Shown piece by piece: positions 1 through 8,907 of a stretch of 64,000 nt of DNA. The stretch is taken from the NCBI RefSeq assembly GCF_010509575.1, contig NZ_CP048437.1, positions 2,976,001 through 3,040,000 of the forward strand, read 5' to 3'. The translations under genes and the position numbers were made by a program. Positions within the stretch are counted from its first letter, which is position 1. Each line of letters opens with the position of its first letter. The notes beneath the pieces were generated by a model. That model was not told where the DNA came from. It saw only the letters and a program-made list of their open reading frames with translations, and did no database searches. This DNA comes from Faecalibacterium duncaniae. Its GTDB lineage: Bacteria; Bacillota; Clostridia; Oscillospirales; Ruminococcaceae.

Positions 1-3
1 CTC

Positions 4-921
4 ATGCACCTTCGGGATGCAATGGCTGAGACATTGGAAGGGGCAACGATCACCTATGATAGTGGCTCAATTCCAGCAGAAGAAACAGATGCAGTCGAAG
101 CATTTATCACGGCAAAACGGATCGAAGGCTGCTCAGAGAAAACCCTGAGCTACTACCGGAAGACGATTGAATCTCTGATTGCTGGAGTCGGAAAGGCTGT
201 ACAACAGATCACCACAGATGATTTGCGTCGCTATCTGACCAACTATCAGGTTCAGCGCAGGTCGAGTAAAGTGACCATAGACAACATCCGCCGGATCCTG
301 TCCAGTTTCTTCTCTTGGCTTGAGGATGAGGACTTCATCGTGAAAAGTCCGGTACGCCGGATTCACAAAGTTAAAACCGCAAAGGTTGTTAAGGACACCT
401 ACACCGATGAAGCGTTGGAGCTGATGCGCGACAACTGTACAACGGCGCGTGATTTGGCTATGGTTGATCTTCTGGCTTCGTCCGGAATGCGTGTTGGAGA
501 GCTGGTCACATTAAACCGCGAAGACATCAACTTCAACGAACGCGAATGCGTTGTTATCGGCAAGGGTAATAAAGAGCGATTGGTCTACTTCGATGCAAGG
601 ACGAAGATCCACCTTCAAAACTATCTTGAGGGGCGAACGGATGAAAACCCAGCTTTGTTTGTTTCCCTGAAAGCTCCCTTTGACCGATTGATGATTGGCG
701 GAGTGGAGACACGCCTTCGGGAGCTGGGAAAGCGTCTGAATATCCCGAAGGTTCACCCTCACAAGTTCAGGCGTACACTGGCTACAACTGCCATAGACAA
801 AGGAATGCCCATAGAGCAAGTCCAGCAGCTCTTAGGGCATCAGAAAATCGACACCACCATGCACTATGCAATGGTGAAACAACAGAATGTGAAGCTGGCA
901 CATAGAAAATATATTGGATAG
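4..921 (+). CDS. Tyrosine recombinase (XerC/D type), probable hsdS invertase
   Basis: Site-specific tyrosine recombinase of 305 aa. It has an N-terminal SAM-like core-binding domain (about residues 30-115) and a C-terminal catalytic domain with the expected residues: R163 in SSGMRVGEL, K187 in the GKGNKERL beta-hairpin, H253 and R256 in HPHKFRR, H279 in LLGHQ and nucleophile Y288 in TMHYA. The protein looks intact, although its ribosome site would lie at the window edge. It ends 10 bases before hsdS, so the two are probably co-transcribed. A small XerC-like enzyme beside a split hsdS framed by inverted repeats is the arrangement known for phase-variable type I systems (the Bacteroides and Streptococcus hsdS invertases). 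I infer that its substrate is the 15-bp repeat pair at 1440-1454 and 2112-2126. It could instead be an ICE integrase, but its place inside the hsd operon argues against that. Confidence 0.88.
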   Translation: MHLRDAMAETLEGATITYDSGSIPAEETDAVEAFITAKRIEGCSEKTLSYYRKTIESLIAGVGKAVQQITTDDLRRYLTNYQVQRRSSKVTIDNIRRILSSFFSWLEDEDFIVKSPVRRIHKVKTAKVVKDTYTDEALELMRDNCTTARDLAMVDLLASSGMRVGELVTLNREDINFNERECVVIGKGNKERLVYFDARTKIHLQNYLEGRTDENPALFVSLKAPFDRLMIGGVETRLRELGKRLNIPKVHPHKFRRTLATTAIDKGMPIEQVQQLLGHQKIDTTMHYAMVKQQNVKLAHRKYIG

Positions 922-931
922 GAGTAAAAAG

Positions 932-1462
932 ATGAGACTTGGTGATTGTGGTAAAACTAATCTTCATACTTACTCAGATAAAGAAAAATGGTCTTTGATT
1001 CGTTATCTGGACACAGGTAGCATTACCGAAGGAAGGATAGATGAAATCCAGACCTTATATCCCGGCGTGGACAAAATCCCCAGCAGGGCGAGACGGAAGG
1101 CTTCTGTTGGAGACATCCTTTTCTCTACTGTTCGTCCAAATCAGAAGCATTATGGAATTATTGAAGCAGGAACCGAGAATCTTCTCGTATCCACAGGATT
1201 CACCGTTGTGACTGTTGATACCACTATTGCGGATCCTTATTTTATTTATTATTATCTCACGCAGTCTTCGGTCATTGAGTCTCTTCAAGCAATAGCAGAG
1301 CAAAGTACATCAACCTATCCTTCCATCAAACCATCTGACATAGAGGATATTGAACTCGACCTTCCAGAGCTGGAAACACAGAAGAAGATAGGTTCTACGC
1401 TAAGGATGCTTGATAGGAAAATAGCATTAAACGAAGAGATAAACGATAATTTAGCAGCTTAG
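932..1462 (+). CDS. hsdS: Type I restriction specificity subunit HsdS, first half (expressed, truncated)
   Basis: The 176-aa protein holds one target-recognition domain and the following central conserved helix, which ends in ALNEEINDNLAA. A full HsdS has two recognition domains and is about 400 aa, so this is half. ATG 932 was chosen because AGGAG stands seven bases upstream; an earlier in-frame TTG (914) has no such site. The reading frame leaves HsdS-like sequence exactly at the 15-bp repeat 1440-1454 and stops 8 bases later. Inverting the DNA between the two repeats would join it in frame to the cassette on the other strand and give a 391-aa HsdS with the usual NLEQQAQ helix. As oriented it could give a half-subunit that dimerises, as some single-TRD HsdS proteins do, or it could be inactive. 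Confidence 0.88.
   Translation: MRLGDCGKTNLHTYSDKEKWSLIRYLDTGSITEGRIDEIQTLYPGVDKIPSRARRKASVGDILFSTVRPNQKHYGIIEAGTENLLVSTGFTVVTVDTTIADPYFIYYYLTQSSVIESLQAIAEQSTSTYPSIKPSDIEDIELDLPELETQKKIGSTLRMLDRKIALNEEINDNLAA
1440..1454 (+). repeat. hsdS inversion site, left copy
   Basis: TAAACGATAATTTAG, identical and inverted relative to 2112-2126. It encodes the NDNL part of the HsdS central helix in the same reading frame in both copies, so recombination between them preserves translation. Confidence 0.85.
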
Positions 1463-2148
1463 AGCTGGACAGCAGACACATCGATCTCGCCAGACATCAG
1501 TTTGGGCAGCAAATTATCTCTCAATGTCGCAAGCGATTGATTCTGCTCTTCCAAAATACGTTGCTGTGCAAAGATAGGAGCGCAAAAGTCGCTGAATTTG
1601 GCAAGAGTTTCAGCGTCAGGAATAACCGCCGGGACATTTTTCATAGTGCTGCCAGATACTTCTTTGAATGTTGACCCGGATGCCATGCCTTCAATGACCG
1701 GGAGAGTGTTTTTCAAAAAGAAGTAAACAAATGGTGTTCCAATTTCCGGCTTAGGCACAACCGATTTGAAACCTTGATTTGTTGTTACTTCACCAGCGGC
1801 GATAGCAATATAACCTATTGGCGCACGAGATGAGAACAATACTGTCCCTTCGGGCATGATTGATGCGCTGCTATTTCTCAAGCCAAGTTCAGTTATGTCA
1901 TTCTCACCATGAGAAACGAACTTCGACTTGTTGTTAGATAAATCTTTCGGAGTTATCCATGCTATTCCGGACTCCGTGTAATACTCAGGTTTAGCTTTTG
2001 AAGGTGTACTGCCTCCAACAACAGTACCAAGATCGCTAATTGTTCCGGTAGTCCATTCTGGATCAGCATTATCAACGAATAATTCTTGAAAATAGGATTG
2101 AGCTTGCTGCTCTAAATTATCGTTTACCTGATTTGGAGGTTGTACCAT
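1459..2148 (-). CDS. hsdS: HsdS second-half cassette, silent in this orientation
   Basis: Reading leftward, this frame gives the helix NDNLEQQAQSYFQELF, then a complete second recognition domain (about 150 aa, with ITPKDL, LFSSRAPIGY and NQGFKS, all typical HsdS strings), then the distal helix ending LPKLMSGEIDVSAVQL. It is the natural C-terminal half of the gene starting at 932. It has no convincing start: its first ATG (2148) falls in the ribosome-site/start region of the + strand gene at 2147, and the homologous part begins only at the repeat (2126). It overlaps the 3' end of the first half tail-to-tail by four bases. I read it as a stored cassette that becomes the 3' end of hsdS after inversion. 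Confidence 0.87.
   Translation of the reverse strand: MVQPPNQVNDNLEQQAQSYFQELFVDNADPEWTTGTISDLGTVVGGSTPSKAKPEYYTESGIAWITPKDLSNNKSKFVSHGENDITELGLRNSSASIMPEGTVLFSSRAPIGYIAIAAGEVTTNQGFKSVVPKPEIGTPFVYFFLKNTLPVIEGMASGSTFKEVSGSTMKNVPAVIPDAETLAKFSDFCAPIFAQQRILEEQNQSLATLRDNLLPKLMSGEIDVSAVQL
2112..2126 (-). repeat. hsdS inversion site, right copy
   Basis: Exact inverse of the copy at 1440-1454; the two enclose about 657 bases. The GGAGG (2135-2139) and ATG (2147) of the next gene lie just outside, so inversion would not disturb downstream translation. Confidence 0.85.
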
Positions 2149-2507
2149 GTTTGATAAAGTTCAGGAGAGCTTGAAAAAAAAGCAAAGACGAGCGCCAGAA
2201 AAAGCGTCTTGAAAAGGAACGGGTTCGTCTTGAGAAAGCCGCAGCAGAAGCAGTTCGTGAGAAAGAGCGGCTTCAACAGGAGGCGGAAAAGATACAGGCT
2301 GAAAAAGAACGTCTTCTCTCCCTCGATGATAAGGGGCTGATGGTAGAATTGATTCTGGCAGTGCGAGGTCTATACTCACAAATGGAGTACATTCAAAGTC
2401 AGCAAGCTTCTTTATCCGAGCGGGTTGACGATATTGAGTCGGACATCTCTTCCATCCGCAGCGATATTTCAGATTTGGAAAGCAGACTGGGGTCGTCCGA
2501 TCAGTAA
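2147..2507 (+). pseudogene. Coiled-coil protein, frameshifted at an A8 tract
   Basis: ATG 2147 has a good GGAGG seven bases upstream, but the frame stops after 21 codons. Removing one A from the A8 run (2174-2181) restores a single frame of about 119 aa ending at TAA 2505-2507. The restored protein is highly charged, with Lys/Glu/Arg heptads (RLEKERVRLEKAA) then ERVDDIESDISS, so it should be a long coiled coil. It sits between hsdS and the DUF262 gene in the same operon. The break may be a real mutation, a sequencing error, or a slippage switch in a homopolymer. Function is unknown; small coiled-coil partners do occur in type I and DUF262 loci. Confidence 0.7.
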
Positions 2508-2530
2508 AACTCAATGAAGGAGGCGCAGAC

Positions 2531-4354
2531 GTGATTATTTCACCACAATCTCTTGATACAAACCTAAGTCAGCTTTTAGCGGAGGTTAAGTCCGGCTCAA
2601 TGCAGTTGCCGGAGTTTCAGCGCGACTGGACTTGGGATGATAACCGAATTAGAGGAATTATCGCCAGTTTGTCGCAAGGCTACCCTATGGGTGCCATTAT
2701 GCGGCTGCAATACGGTAATCCGGACATCCAATTCAAATACCGCACAATTACGGGCGTAAAAGGCGTCTCAGTAAAGCCGGAGCATTTGATTCTTGATGGA
2801 CAGCAACGGCTTACTTCAATCTATCAGGCAACATCCTCTAAAGAACCGGTCTCTACCAAAACGGAAAAAGGCAAGGCTATTAAGCGTTATTACTACCTTT
2901 CCATGGAAAGGTGTCTTGACGATGATGAGGATCGTTTTGATGCAGTCCTGTCCATCCCCGAAGACCGCAAAATTAAAGAGAATTTTGACCGTGATGTGAA
3001 GCTCGACCTCTCAACCAGAGAATATGAATACGAGAATAAGCTGTTCCCGGTCAATATTGTGTTCGATAGCAACGCCGTTATGGACTGGTTCATGGGCTAC
3101 ATGACGCACTATGGAATGAAGCCGGAGGCAATGGACGAGTTCAAGCGTTTTCAGGCGGATGTGCTGAATACAATTTCCGGGTATAAGCTGCCTGTGATTA
3201 CGCTGGACAAGTCCACGCCGCGAGAGGCAGTGTGCAAGGTGTTTGAGAACGTCAATACCGGTGGTGTTCCTCTCACGGTGTTTGAGCTTGTTACCGCAAC
3301 TTATGCCACAAGAGACTTTGACCTGAGAAAAGACTGGGTGCAGTGTCGAAATACAATTTGCGGTTTCGGTGACACGCTGAGAACAGACCTGTTCGATGGG
3401 ATTGATGAGACTACCTTCCTGACAACGGTTTGTCTCTATACAAGCTATTTGAACAAGCAGTCTGGAAAGACAAACACAATCTCCTGCAAAAAGAAAGATG
3501 TTCTGGGACTTCCTTATGAATCGTACATAGCGAACCGGGATGCAGTGCTGTCTGGGTTCAAAATCGCAAAGGAGTTTCTTCTTCGGGATCAGTGCGTTTT
3601 CCGTCAAAGAGATTTGCCCTATACAACGCAGTTGATTCCACTTGCGGCAATCTGCGCTGTTCTCGGAAAATCCAAATGCAATGAGCCAAACACAATCAAA
3701 ACTCTTTCTCGGTGGTATTGGTGCGGGATTTTGGGTGAGATGTATGGCGGTGCGAACGAAACCCGCTATGCCTATGACATTGAGGACATGGTTGAAGAGG
3801 TCAATGGACGTCCGAATGCAATGCACACGATCAACAGCGCAGTCTTTTCTTCTACGCGGCTGCTAACCCTTCAAACTCGCTTGAGCGCGGCATATAAAGG
3901 TATAATGGCTCTTCTTTACAAAGAGAAGTGTCGTGACTTTATGAACAACACGACGATTGACATTGTAAACAGTATGCTTGAGTCTCCGGATATTCACCAT
4001 ATATTCCCCGAAGCATATTGCGAGAAAATGGGCATCAAGCGCGAACGGTATAATTCCATCATTAACAAGACCCCGATTCTTCCAGCCACCAACCGCTCGA
4101 TTGGCGGAAATGCGCCGAGTGAGTATCTGGGGGCAATTCTAAAAAAGGTTGATGGACTGACTGAGAATGAGTTGCAAGCACGGGTGGAATCGCACTTTAT
4201 CAACTATGCAGAATTGAAGGCAGATAACTTCAATGGCTACTTCATTGACAGAGCAAAGAGTCTTCTCAATCTGATTGAAAAGGCAATGAATAAGCCTGTC
4301 ACTGACAGAGATGCAGAAAATACGCTGGATCAGTTTGGGGCGAGTCTGGCGTAA
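2531..4354 (+). CDS. DUF262/DUF1524 (GmrSD-like) putative type IV restriction protein
   Basis: 607 aa starting at GTG 2531, with GAAGGAGG just upstream. The N-terminal DUF262 domain shows QLPEFQRDWTW and, at residues 89-95, the hallmark DGQQRLT, a ParB/Srx-like nucleotide-hydrolysing fold. The C-terminal DUF1524 domain shows the HNH-like DIHHIFPE (487-494), followed by the conserved Asn-rich NKTPILPATNRSIG. Proteins combining these domains include GmrSD and BrxU, nucleotide-dependent nucleases that cut modified phage DNA. The gene lies between hsdS and hsdR, 17 bases before hsdR, so it is probably co-expressed with the type I system. It could be an independent type IV enzyme or a partner of the type I complex. 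Confidence 0.85.
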   Translation: MIISPQSLDTNLSQLLAEVKSGSMQLPEFQRDWTWDDNRIRGIIASLSQGYPMGAIMRLQYGNPDIQFKYRTITGVKGVSVKPEHLILDGQQRLTSIYQATSSKEPVSTKTEKGKAIKRYYYLSMERCLDDDEDRFDAVLSIPEDRKIKENFDRDVKLDLSTREYEYENKLFPVNIVFDSNAVMDWFMGYMTHYGMKPEAMDEFKRFQADVLNTISGYKLPVITLDKSTPREAVCKVFENVNTGGVPLTVFELVTATYATRDFDLRKDWVQCRNTICGFGDTLRTDLFDGIDETTFLTTVCLYTSYLNKQSGKTNTISCKKKDVLGLPYESYIANRDAVLSGFKIAKEFLLRDQCVFRQRDLPYTTQLIPLAAICAVLGKSKCNEPNTIKTLSRWYWCGILGEMYGGANETRYAYDIEDMVEEVNGRPNAMHTINSAVFSSTRLLTLQTRLSAAYKGIMALLYKEKCRDFMNNTTIDIVNSMLESPDIHHIFPEAYCEKMGIKRERYNSIINKTPILPATNRSIGGNAPSEYLGAILKKVDGLTENELQARVESHFINYAELKADNFNGYFIDRAKSLLNLIEKAMNKPVTDRDAENTLDQFGASLA

Positions 4355-4371
4355 AAGGGAGTGACAAAACT

Positions 4372-7300
4372 ATGGCAGGATATTTTACAGAATCAAATTA
4401 CGAGAACGCTGTCTTGCAGCTTCTCAATGAAGAACTGGGCTATAACTATATCTATGGACCGGACGTGGAGCGCGATTATCACTCGCCGCTTTATGAGGAT
4501 GTTCTGCTACCTTCCTTGCAGCGGATCAACAAGAGCCTGCCTATGGACGCTCTGACGGAGGCAATCTACAAACTCAAGAACTTTGAAACCGGAACGCTCT
4601 TGCAGAAGAACATGGTCTTTATGGACTACCTCCAAAACGGGGTTCCGGTAAAATACTATGACAAGGGTGAAGAACGCTCTACCCTTGTTTACCTTGTAGA
4701 CTTCAAAAATCCCGCCAGTAACGAGTTCACAGTTGCGAATCAGTGGACTTTCATTGAGAACTCCGAAAAAAGACCGGATGTGATCCTCTTTGTCAATGGT
4801 CTCCCGCTCGTCATTGTGGAGTTGAAGTCTCCGTCCCGCGAAGAAACCGACGCTTCCGCAGCATACCGTCAGCTCCGGAACTATATGTATGAGATCCCCT
4901 CTATGTTCATTTATAATGCGGTATGTGTCATGAGCGACTTGACCACTTCAAAGGCTGGTACAATCACGTCCGGCGAAGACCGCTTTATGGAGTGGAAAAC
5001 AACAGACGGCAGCTATGAGAATACGCAACACGCATCATTTGACACATTCTTTGTAGGACTGTTTGAGAAGACCCGCTTCCTTGACATCGTGAAAAACTTC
5101 ATCTGCTTTAATGTGGATGGACAGAATACATTCAAGATACTCGCCGGGTATCATCAGTATTTCGCAGTCAAAAAGGCGATTGAGTCTACAAAACACGCAA
5201 CCGTGACGGACGGTAAGGGTGGCGTCTTCTGGCATACACAGGGCAGCGGAAAATCGTTGTCTATGGTCTTCTATGCTCATTATCTGCAAGAAGCGTTAGA
5301 AAGCCCCACTATCGTTGTCATTACCGACCGTAACGATCTGGACGACCAGCTTTACGGACAATTCGCCCGCTGCAAGGACTTCCTCCGGCAAACGCCGCAG
5401 CACGCTGAGAGCCGCAAGAATCTGAAAGAACTGCTTGCAAACAGACAGGCAAACGGCATAATCTTCACGACCATGCAGAAGTTTGAAGAAAGCAACGAAG
5501 CTCTTTCGGAGCGTCGGAACATTATCGTGATGGCTGATGAAGCGCATCGTGGGCAATATGGTCTCAATGAGAAGGTTGTGGTCAAGCAGAAGGACAACGG
5601 CGAAGTCGAGGCGAAAACCGTTATCGGCACTGCCCGCATTATAAGAGACACGCTTCCTAATGCGACCTACATTGGATTCACCGGAACACCGATCTCCACA
5701 AAAGACCGCAGTACACGAGAGGTCTTCGGTGATTACATCGACATCTATGATATGACACAGGCAGTTGAAGATGGCGCGACCAGACCCGTCTACTACGAGA
5801 GCCGTGTGATTCACCTGAAACTCGACGAGAACACCCTCCATCTGATCGATAATGAGTATGACATTATGGCTGACAACGCCGATCCGTATGTCATTGAAAA
5901 GAGCAAAAAGGAACTTGGTCAGATGGAAGCAATCCTCGGTGCCGACCAGACGATCAATTCCTTGGTAAATGACATTCTTGATCATTACGAGAATTACCGT
6001 GAGAATATCCTAACCGGCAAGGCGATGATCGTTGCTTATTCGCGTCCCATAGCAATGAAGATTTATAAGCGCATTCTTGAGCTACGCCCAGCGTGGACGG
6101 AAAAGATTGCAGTGGTCATGACGCAAGGCAATAACGATCCCGAAGAATGGCGTGAGATTATCGGCAACAAAGCTCATAAGGACGATATGGCGCGGAAATT
6201 CAAAGACAACAACTCTCCGCTGAAAATCGCCATCGTCGTGGATATGTGGCTGACCGGCTTTGATGTTCCCTCCCTCGCTACGATGTATGTCTATAAGCCG
6301 ATGGCTGGACACAACCTGATGCAAGCTATCGCCCGCGTCAATCGTGTCTTCAAAGATAAAGAAGGCGGTTTGGTTGTCGATTACGTCGGTATTGCGGCTG
6401 CACTGAAACAGGCAATGAACGACTATACTGCCAGAGACAAGAAGAACTATGGTGATACAGATGTAAGCAAGGCTGCATATCCGAAGTTCCTTGAAAAGCT
6501 CTCTATTTGCAGAGATTTGTTCCACGGATTCAGTTATGAGAAATTCATGACCGGAAGCGACCTCGACAGGGCGAAGCTCATCAGCGGCGGAGTGAACTTC
6601 ATACTCGGCAAGAGTGTTGCAGAGTACGAGCTTCCCGATCATGAGAAGACACAGAATGTGTTTCTCAAAGAAGCCCTGCTTCTCAAGCAGGCACTTTCGC
6701 TGTGCAGCAGCTTGGTAGACGAGCAAACTCGCATGGAGGCAGCTTTCTTCGAGTCCGTAAGAACAATGACCGTGCGCTTGGTTTCAGGCGGTACCGGAAA
6801 GAAGTTTACGCTTCCGGAAGTAAATGAGCGCATTAACGAGCTTTTGAAGCACAGCATCAAGAGCGAAGGTGTTATCAACCTCTTCTCCGATGTCCAGACT
6901 GAGTTTTCGTTGTTCGATCCGAAGTTTCTTGAAGAAGTGGCAAACATGAAGGAGAAGAATCTTGCAGTCGAACTCCTGAAAAAACTGATTTCCGAACAGG
7001 TCTCTGTTTACCGTCGAACAAATATTGTCAAGTCTGAAAAGTTCTCCGAAATCATTCAGAGCGCAATGAACCGCTATTTGAACGGAATGCTGACCAACGA
7101 GGAAGTCATTCAAGAATTACTCAAGCTGGCGAAAGACATTGCCGCTGCTGCCGCCGAGGGTGAAAAACTCGGATTGACAGCGGACGAGCTTGCTTTCTAT
7201 GATGCCCTCACAAAGCCGCAAGCAATCAAGGACTTTTACGAGCATGACGAGCTTATTGCTATCACGAAAGAACTGACAGATTTGCTTCGCAAAAACCAGA

Positions 7301-7461
7301 CAATAGACTGGCAAAAGAAAGAGAGCGCAAGAGCTGGAATGCGCCGCCTGGTCAAAAGGTTGCTGAAAAAACACAAATATCCGCCAGAGGGTATGGATGA
7401 TGCTGTCCAGACTGTCATGAGCCAGTGTGAGATGTGGACGGACAATGTAATGACCGCTTAA
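4372..7461 (+). CDS. hsdR: Type I restriction endonuclease subunit HsdR
   Basis: 1029 aa, the normal size for HsdR, the motor and nuclease subunit that joins HsdM and HsdS. The N-terminal nuclease domain shows the PD-(D/E)xK core VIVELKSPS (E150, K152), followed by a Q..NY motif. The SF2 helicase part has Walker A TQGSGKS (about 289-295), DEAH (389-392), motif III GFTGTPIS and motif VI QAIARVNRVF. The C-terminal helical domain is complete. It begins 17 bases after the DUF262 gene. HsdM is missing from the window and is expected immediately to the left. If the orientation of hsdS changes, this subunit would serve a methylase and nuclease of a different specificity. Confidence 0.95.
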   Translation: MAGYFTESNYENAVLQLLNEELGYNYIYGPDVERDYHSPLYEDVLLPSLQRINKSLPMDALTEAIYKLKNFETGTLLQKNMVFMDYLQNGVPVKYYDKGEERSTLVYLVDFKNPASNEFTVANQWTFIENSEKRPDVILFVNGLPLVIVELKSPSREETDASAAYRQLRNYMYEIPSMFIYNAVCVMSDLTTSKAGTITSGEDRFMEWKTTDGSYENTQHASFDTFFVGLFEKTRFLDIVKNFICFNVDGQNTFKILAGYHQYFAVKKAIESTKHATVTDGKGGVFWHTQGSGKSLSMVFYAHYLQEALESPTIVVITDRNDLDDQLYGQFARCKDFLRQTPQHAESRKNLKELLANRQANGIIFTTMQKFEESNEALSERRNIIVMADEAHRGQYGLNEKVVVKQKDNGEVEAKTVIGTARIIRDTLPNATYIGFTGTPISTKDRSTREVFGDYIDIYDMTQAVEDGATRPVYYESRVIHLKLDENTLHLIDNEYDIMADNADPYVIEKSKKELGQMEAILGADQTINSLVNDILDHYENYRENILTGKAMIVAYSRPIAMKIYKRILELRPAWTEKIAVVMTQGNNDPEEWREIIGNKAHKDDMARKFKDNNSPLKIAIVVDMWLTGFDVPSLATMYVYKPMAGHNLMQAIARVNRVFKDKEGGLVVDYVGIAAALKQAMNDYTARDKKNYGDTDVSKAAYPKFLEKLSICRDLFHGFSYEKFMTGSDLDRAKLISGGVNFILGKSVAEYELPDHEKTQNVFLKEALLLKQALSLCSSLVDEQTRMEAAFFESVRTMTVRLVSGGTGKKFTLPEVNERINELLKHSIKSEGVINLFSDVQTEFSLFDPKFLEEVANMKEKNLAVELLKKLISEQVSVYRRTNIVKSEKFSEIIQSAMNRYLNGMLTNEEVIQELLKLAKDIAAAAAEGEKLGLTADELAFYDALTKPQAIKDFYEHDELIAITKELTDLLRKNQTIDWQKKESARAGMRRLVKRLLKKHKYPPEGMDDAVQTVMSQCEMWTDNVMTA

Positions 7462-7486
7462 CTCCCCTACGAGAAAGGAGTAGATC

Positions 7487-8878
7487 ATGGGCAATTCAGT
7501 CATGTTGAATGGCATCGAATATGCCGGAGAACAGATTGCCTACAAAGACAGCACCTATGAGCTTGTGTCAAAGGTCGCTTACCTGATCGGCGTCCCGCTT
7601 CGTATTTTCCAAAATGAACACGAGCCGCCGAAGATAGAGATATACAACCGGCTTGAACAGGATAAAAATGCCCGTATCATTCGTAATCTATGTATCATCC
7701 GCACCGCCATTGAGCGCAATTACCGGAAAATAAATGACATCATGCGGATGGAATACCGTGGGCTTCTTTCGATGCCGGAGATCCTTCCAACATCCAGTAT
7801 GCAGCAGCTTTCAAATGACGGAATCAGCTTTATCAAAAAGTCGAGTACAAAGCTATGCCACCACATTATCGAGATCAACCGGCTGATTTCAGACCGCATT
7901 AACAACTGCAAAAGCCTCTTTCCAATCTGGATTAACTGGACGTACATAAAAGAGCTGTTCATTATGCCAAACGGCTTGACAGAGGACGGAACGAAAGATG
8001 CTGCGGACATCTATTACGCAAGTCTCTCTTACTACCCCTATCAAATGTACATCAACTGGGTACCGATGGACGAGGGTAATGTCCTCTATAATGACAAGAA
8101 GTTTGCTACCCTGCTTTATCAATGGCATTGCGACGCCTTCACGGAATACAGTAAAGTCTCCGATGCAGGGGCTTTTGTAAAAAACAATATCTACGACTTC
8201 ATTGATGACAGCGAGAAGACCGTATTGGTGGTGGACTGCGAAAACTCCGACCCGTACAAGCTGTGTGCCACGCTCAAAAATCTTGATTATGAGGTCATGC
8301 AGAAAATTACGGCGATCATTCTCTTTGATGACGTACATACCGCTACGGCATGGCGGATTCTTGAAAACTACACCCGCATCCCCGTTGAGCATATCATGAT
8401 TGAGCGGATCAAGCAGAACAAATCACTGGTAGACATCAAGCTCACCGCAAGAGCCTGTCAGGAACACTACCAGAAGCAAGTGGATTCCTTCGTCATCGTC
8501 TCAAGCGATTCCGACTACTGGGGGCTTATCTCTTCCTTGCCGGACGCCAGATTCCTTGTCATGATTGAGCGGGAAAAATGCGGACCGGATATGAAGGCGG
8601 CACTCGCAGAATCCGGGATATTCTACTGCTATCTGGATGACTTCTACTCTGGCAACAGCGAGGACATCAAGAAAAACGCACTATTCAAGGAGATGTACCG
8701 CTGGATTGACAACTCCGTTCACCTGAACGTCAACGATATGTTTGACGCTGCTCTGCGAAACACGAGGATCGAAATGTCTCCCGCAGAGCGGCGGCAGTTC
8801 TATGAGAAGCACATCAGACACATGACGCTGACCATCGACGAGAACGGAAACGTCAGCATTGAACTGAAACGCGGATAG
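7487..8878 (+). CDS. NYN-domain (PIN-like) putative RNase
   Basis: 463 aa. The middle and C-terminal parts hold a NYN domain: VLVVDCENSDPYK (first Asp near residue 250), KSLVDIKLTARACQEHY (second acidic position) and VIVSSDSDYWGLI (third pair, near 342). These are the Asp residues that bind metal in PIN-like nucleases. The N-terminal 230 aa are alpha-helical and not recognised. The ATG has GAAAGGAG about eight bases upstream, 25 bases after hsdR. NYN proteins act on RNA, and several are toxins or defence effectors. I infer that here it is either an effector tied to the restriction system or an element maintenance factor. The target cannot be told from sequence. Confidence 0.75.
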   Translation: MGNSVMLNGIEYAGEQIAYKDSTYELVSKVAYLIGVPLRIFQNEHEPPKIEIYNRLEQDKNARIIRNLCIIRTAIERNYRKINDIMRMEYRGLLSMPEILPTSSMQQLSNDGISFIKKSSTKLCHHIIEINRLISDRINNCKSLFPIWINWTYIKELFIMPNGLTEDGTKDAADIYYASLSYYPYQMYINWVPMDEGNVLYNDKKFATLLYQWHCDAFTEYSKVSDAGAFVKNNIYDFIDDSEKTVLVVDCENSDPYKLCATLKNLDYEVMQKITAIILFDDVHTATAWRILENYTRIPVEHIMIERIKQNKSLVDIKLTARACQEHYQKQVDSFVIVSSDSDYWGLISSLPDARFLVMIEREKCGPDMKAALAESGIFYCYLDDFYSGNSEDIKKNALFKEMYRWIDNSVHLNVNDMFDAALRNTRIEMSPAERRQFYEKHIRHMTLTIDENGNVSIELKRG

Positions 8879-8907
8879 CATAGGTTTCTATTCCGGGAGG
8901 AATGTGG

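Noticed and set aside
2161..2514. Leftward frame of 117 codons in the hsdS/DUF262 gap.
   Set aside because: The + strand holds the coiled-coil gene once the A8 tract is corrected; the leftward frame is Pro/Arg-rich noise.
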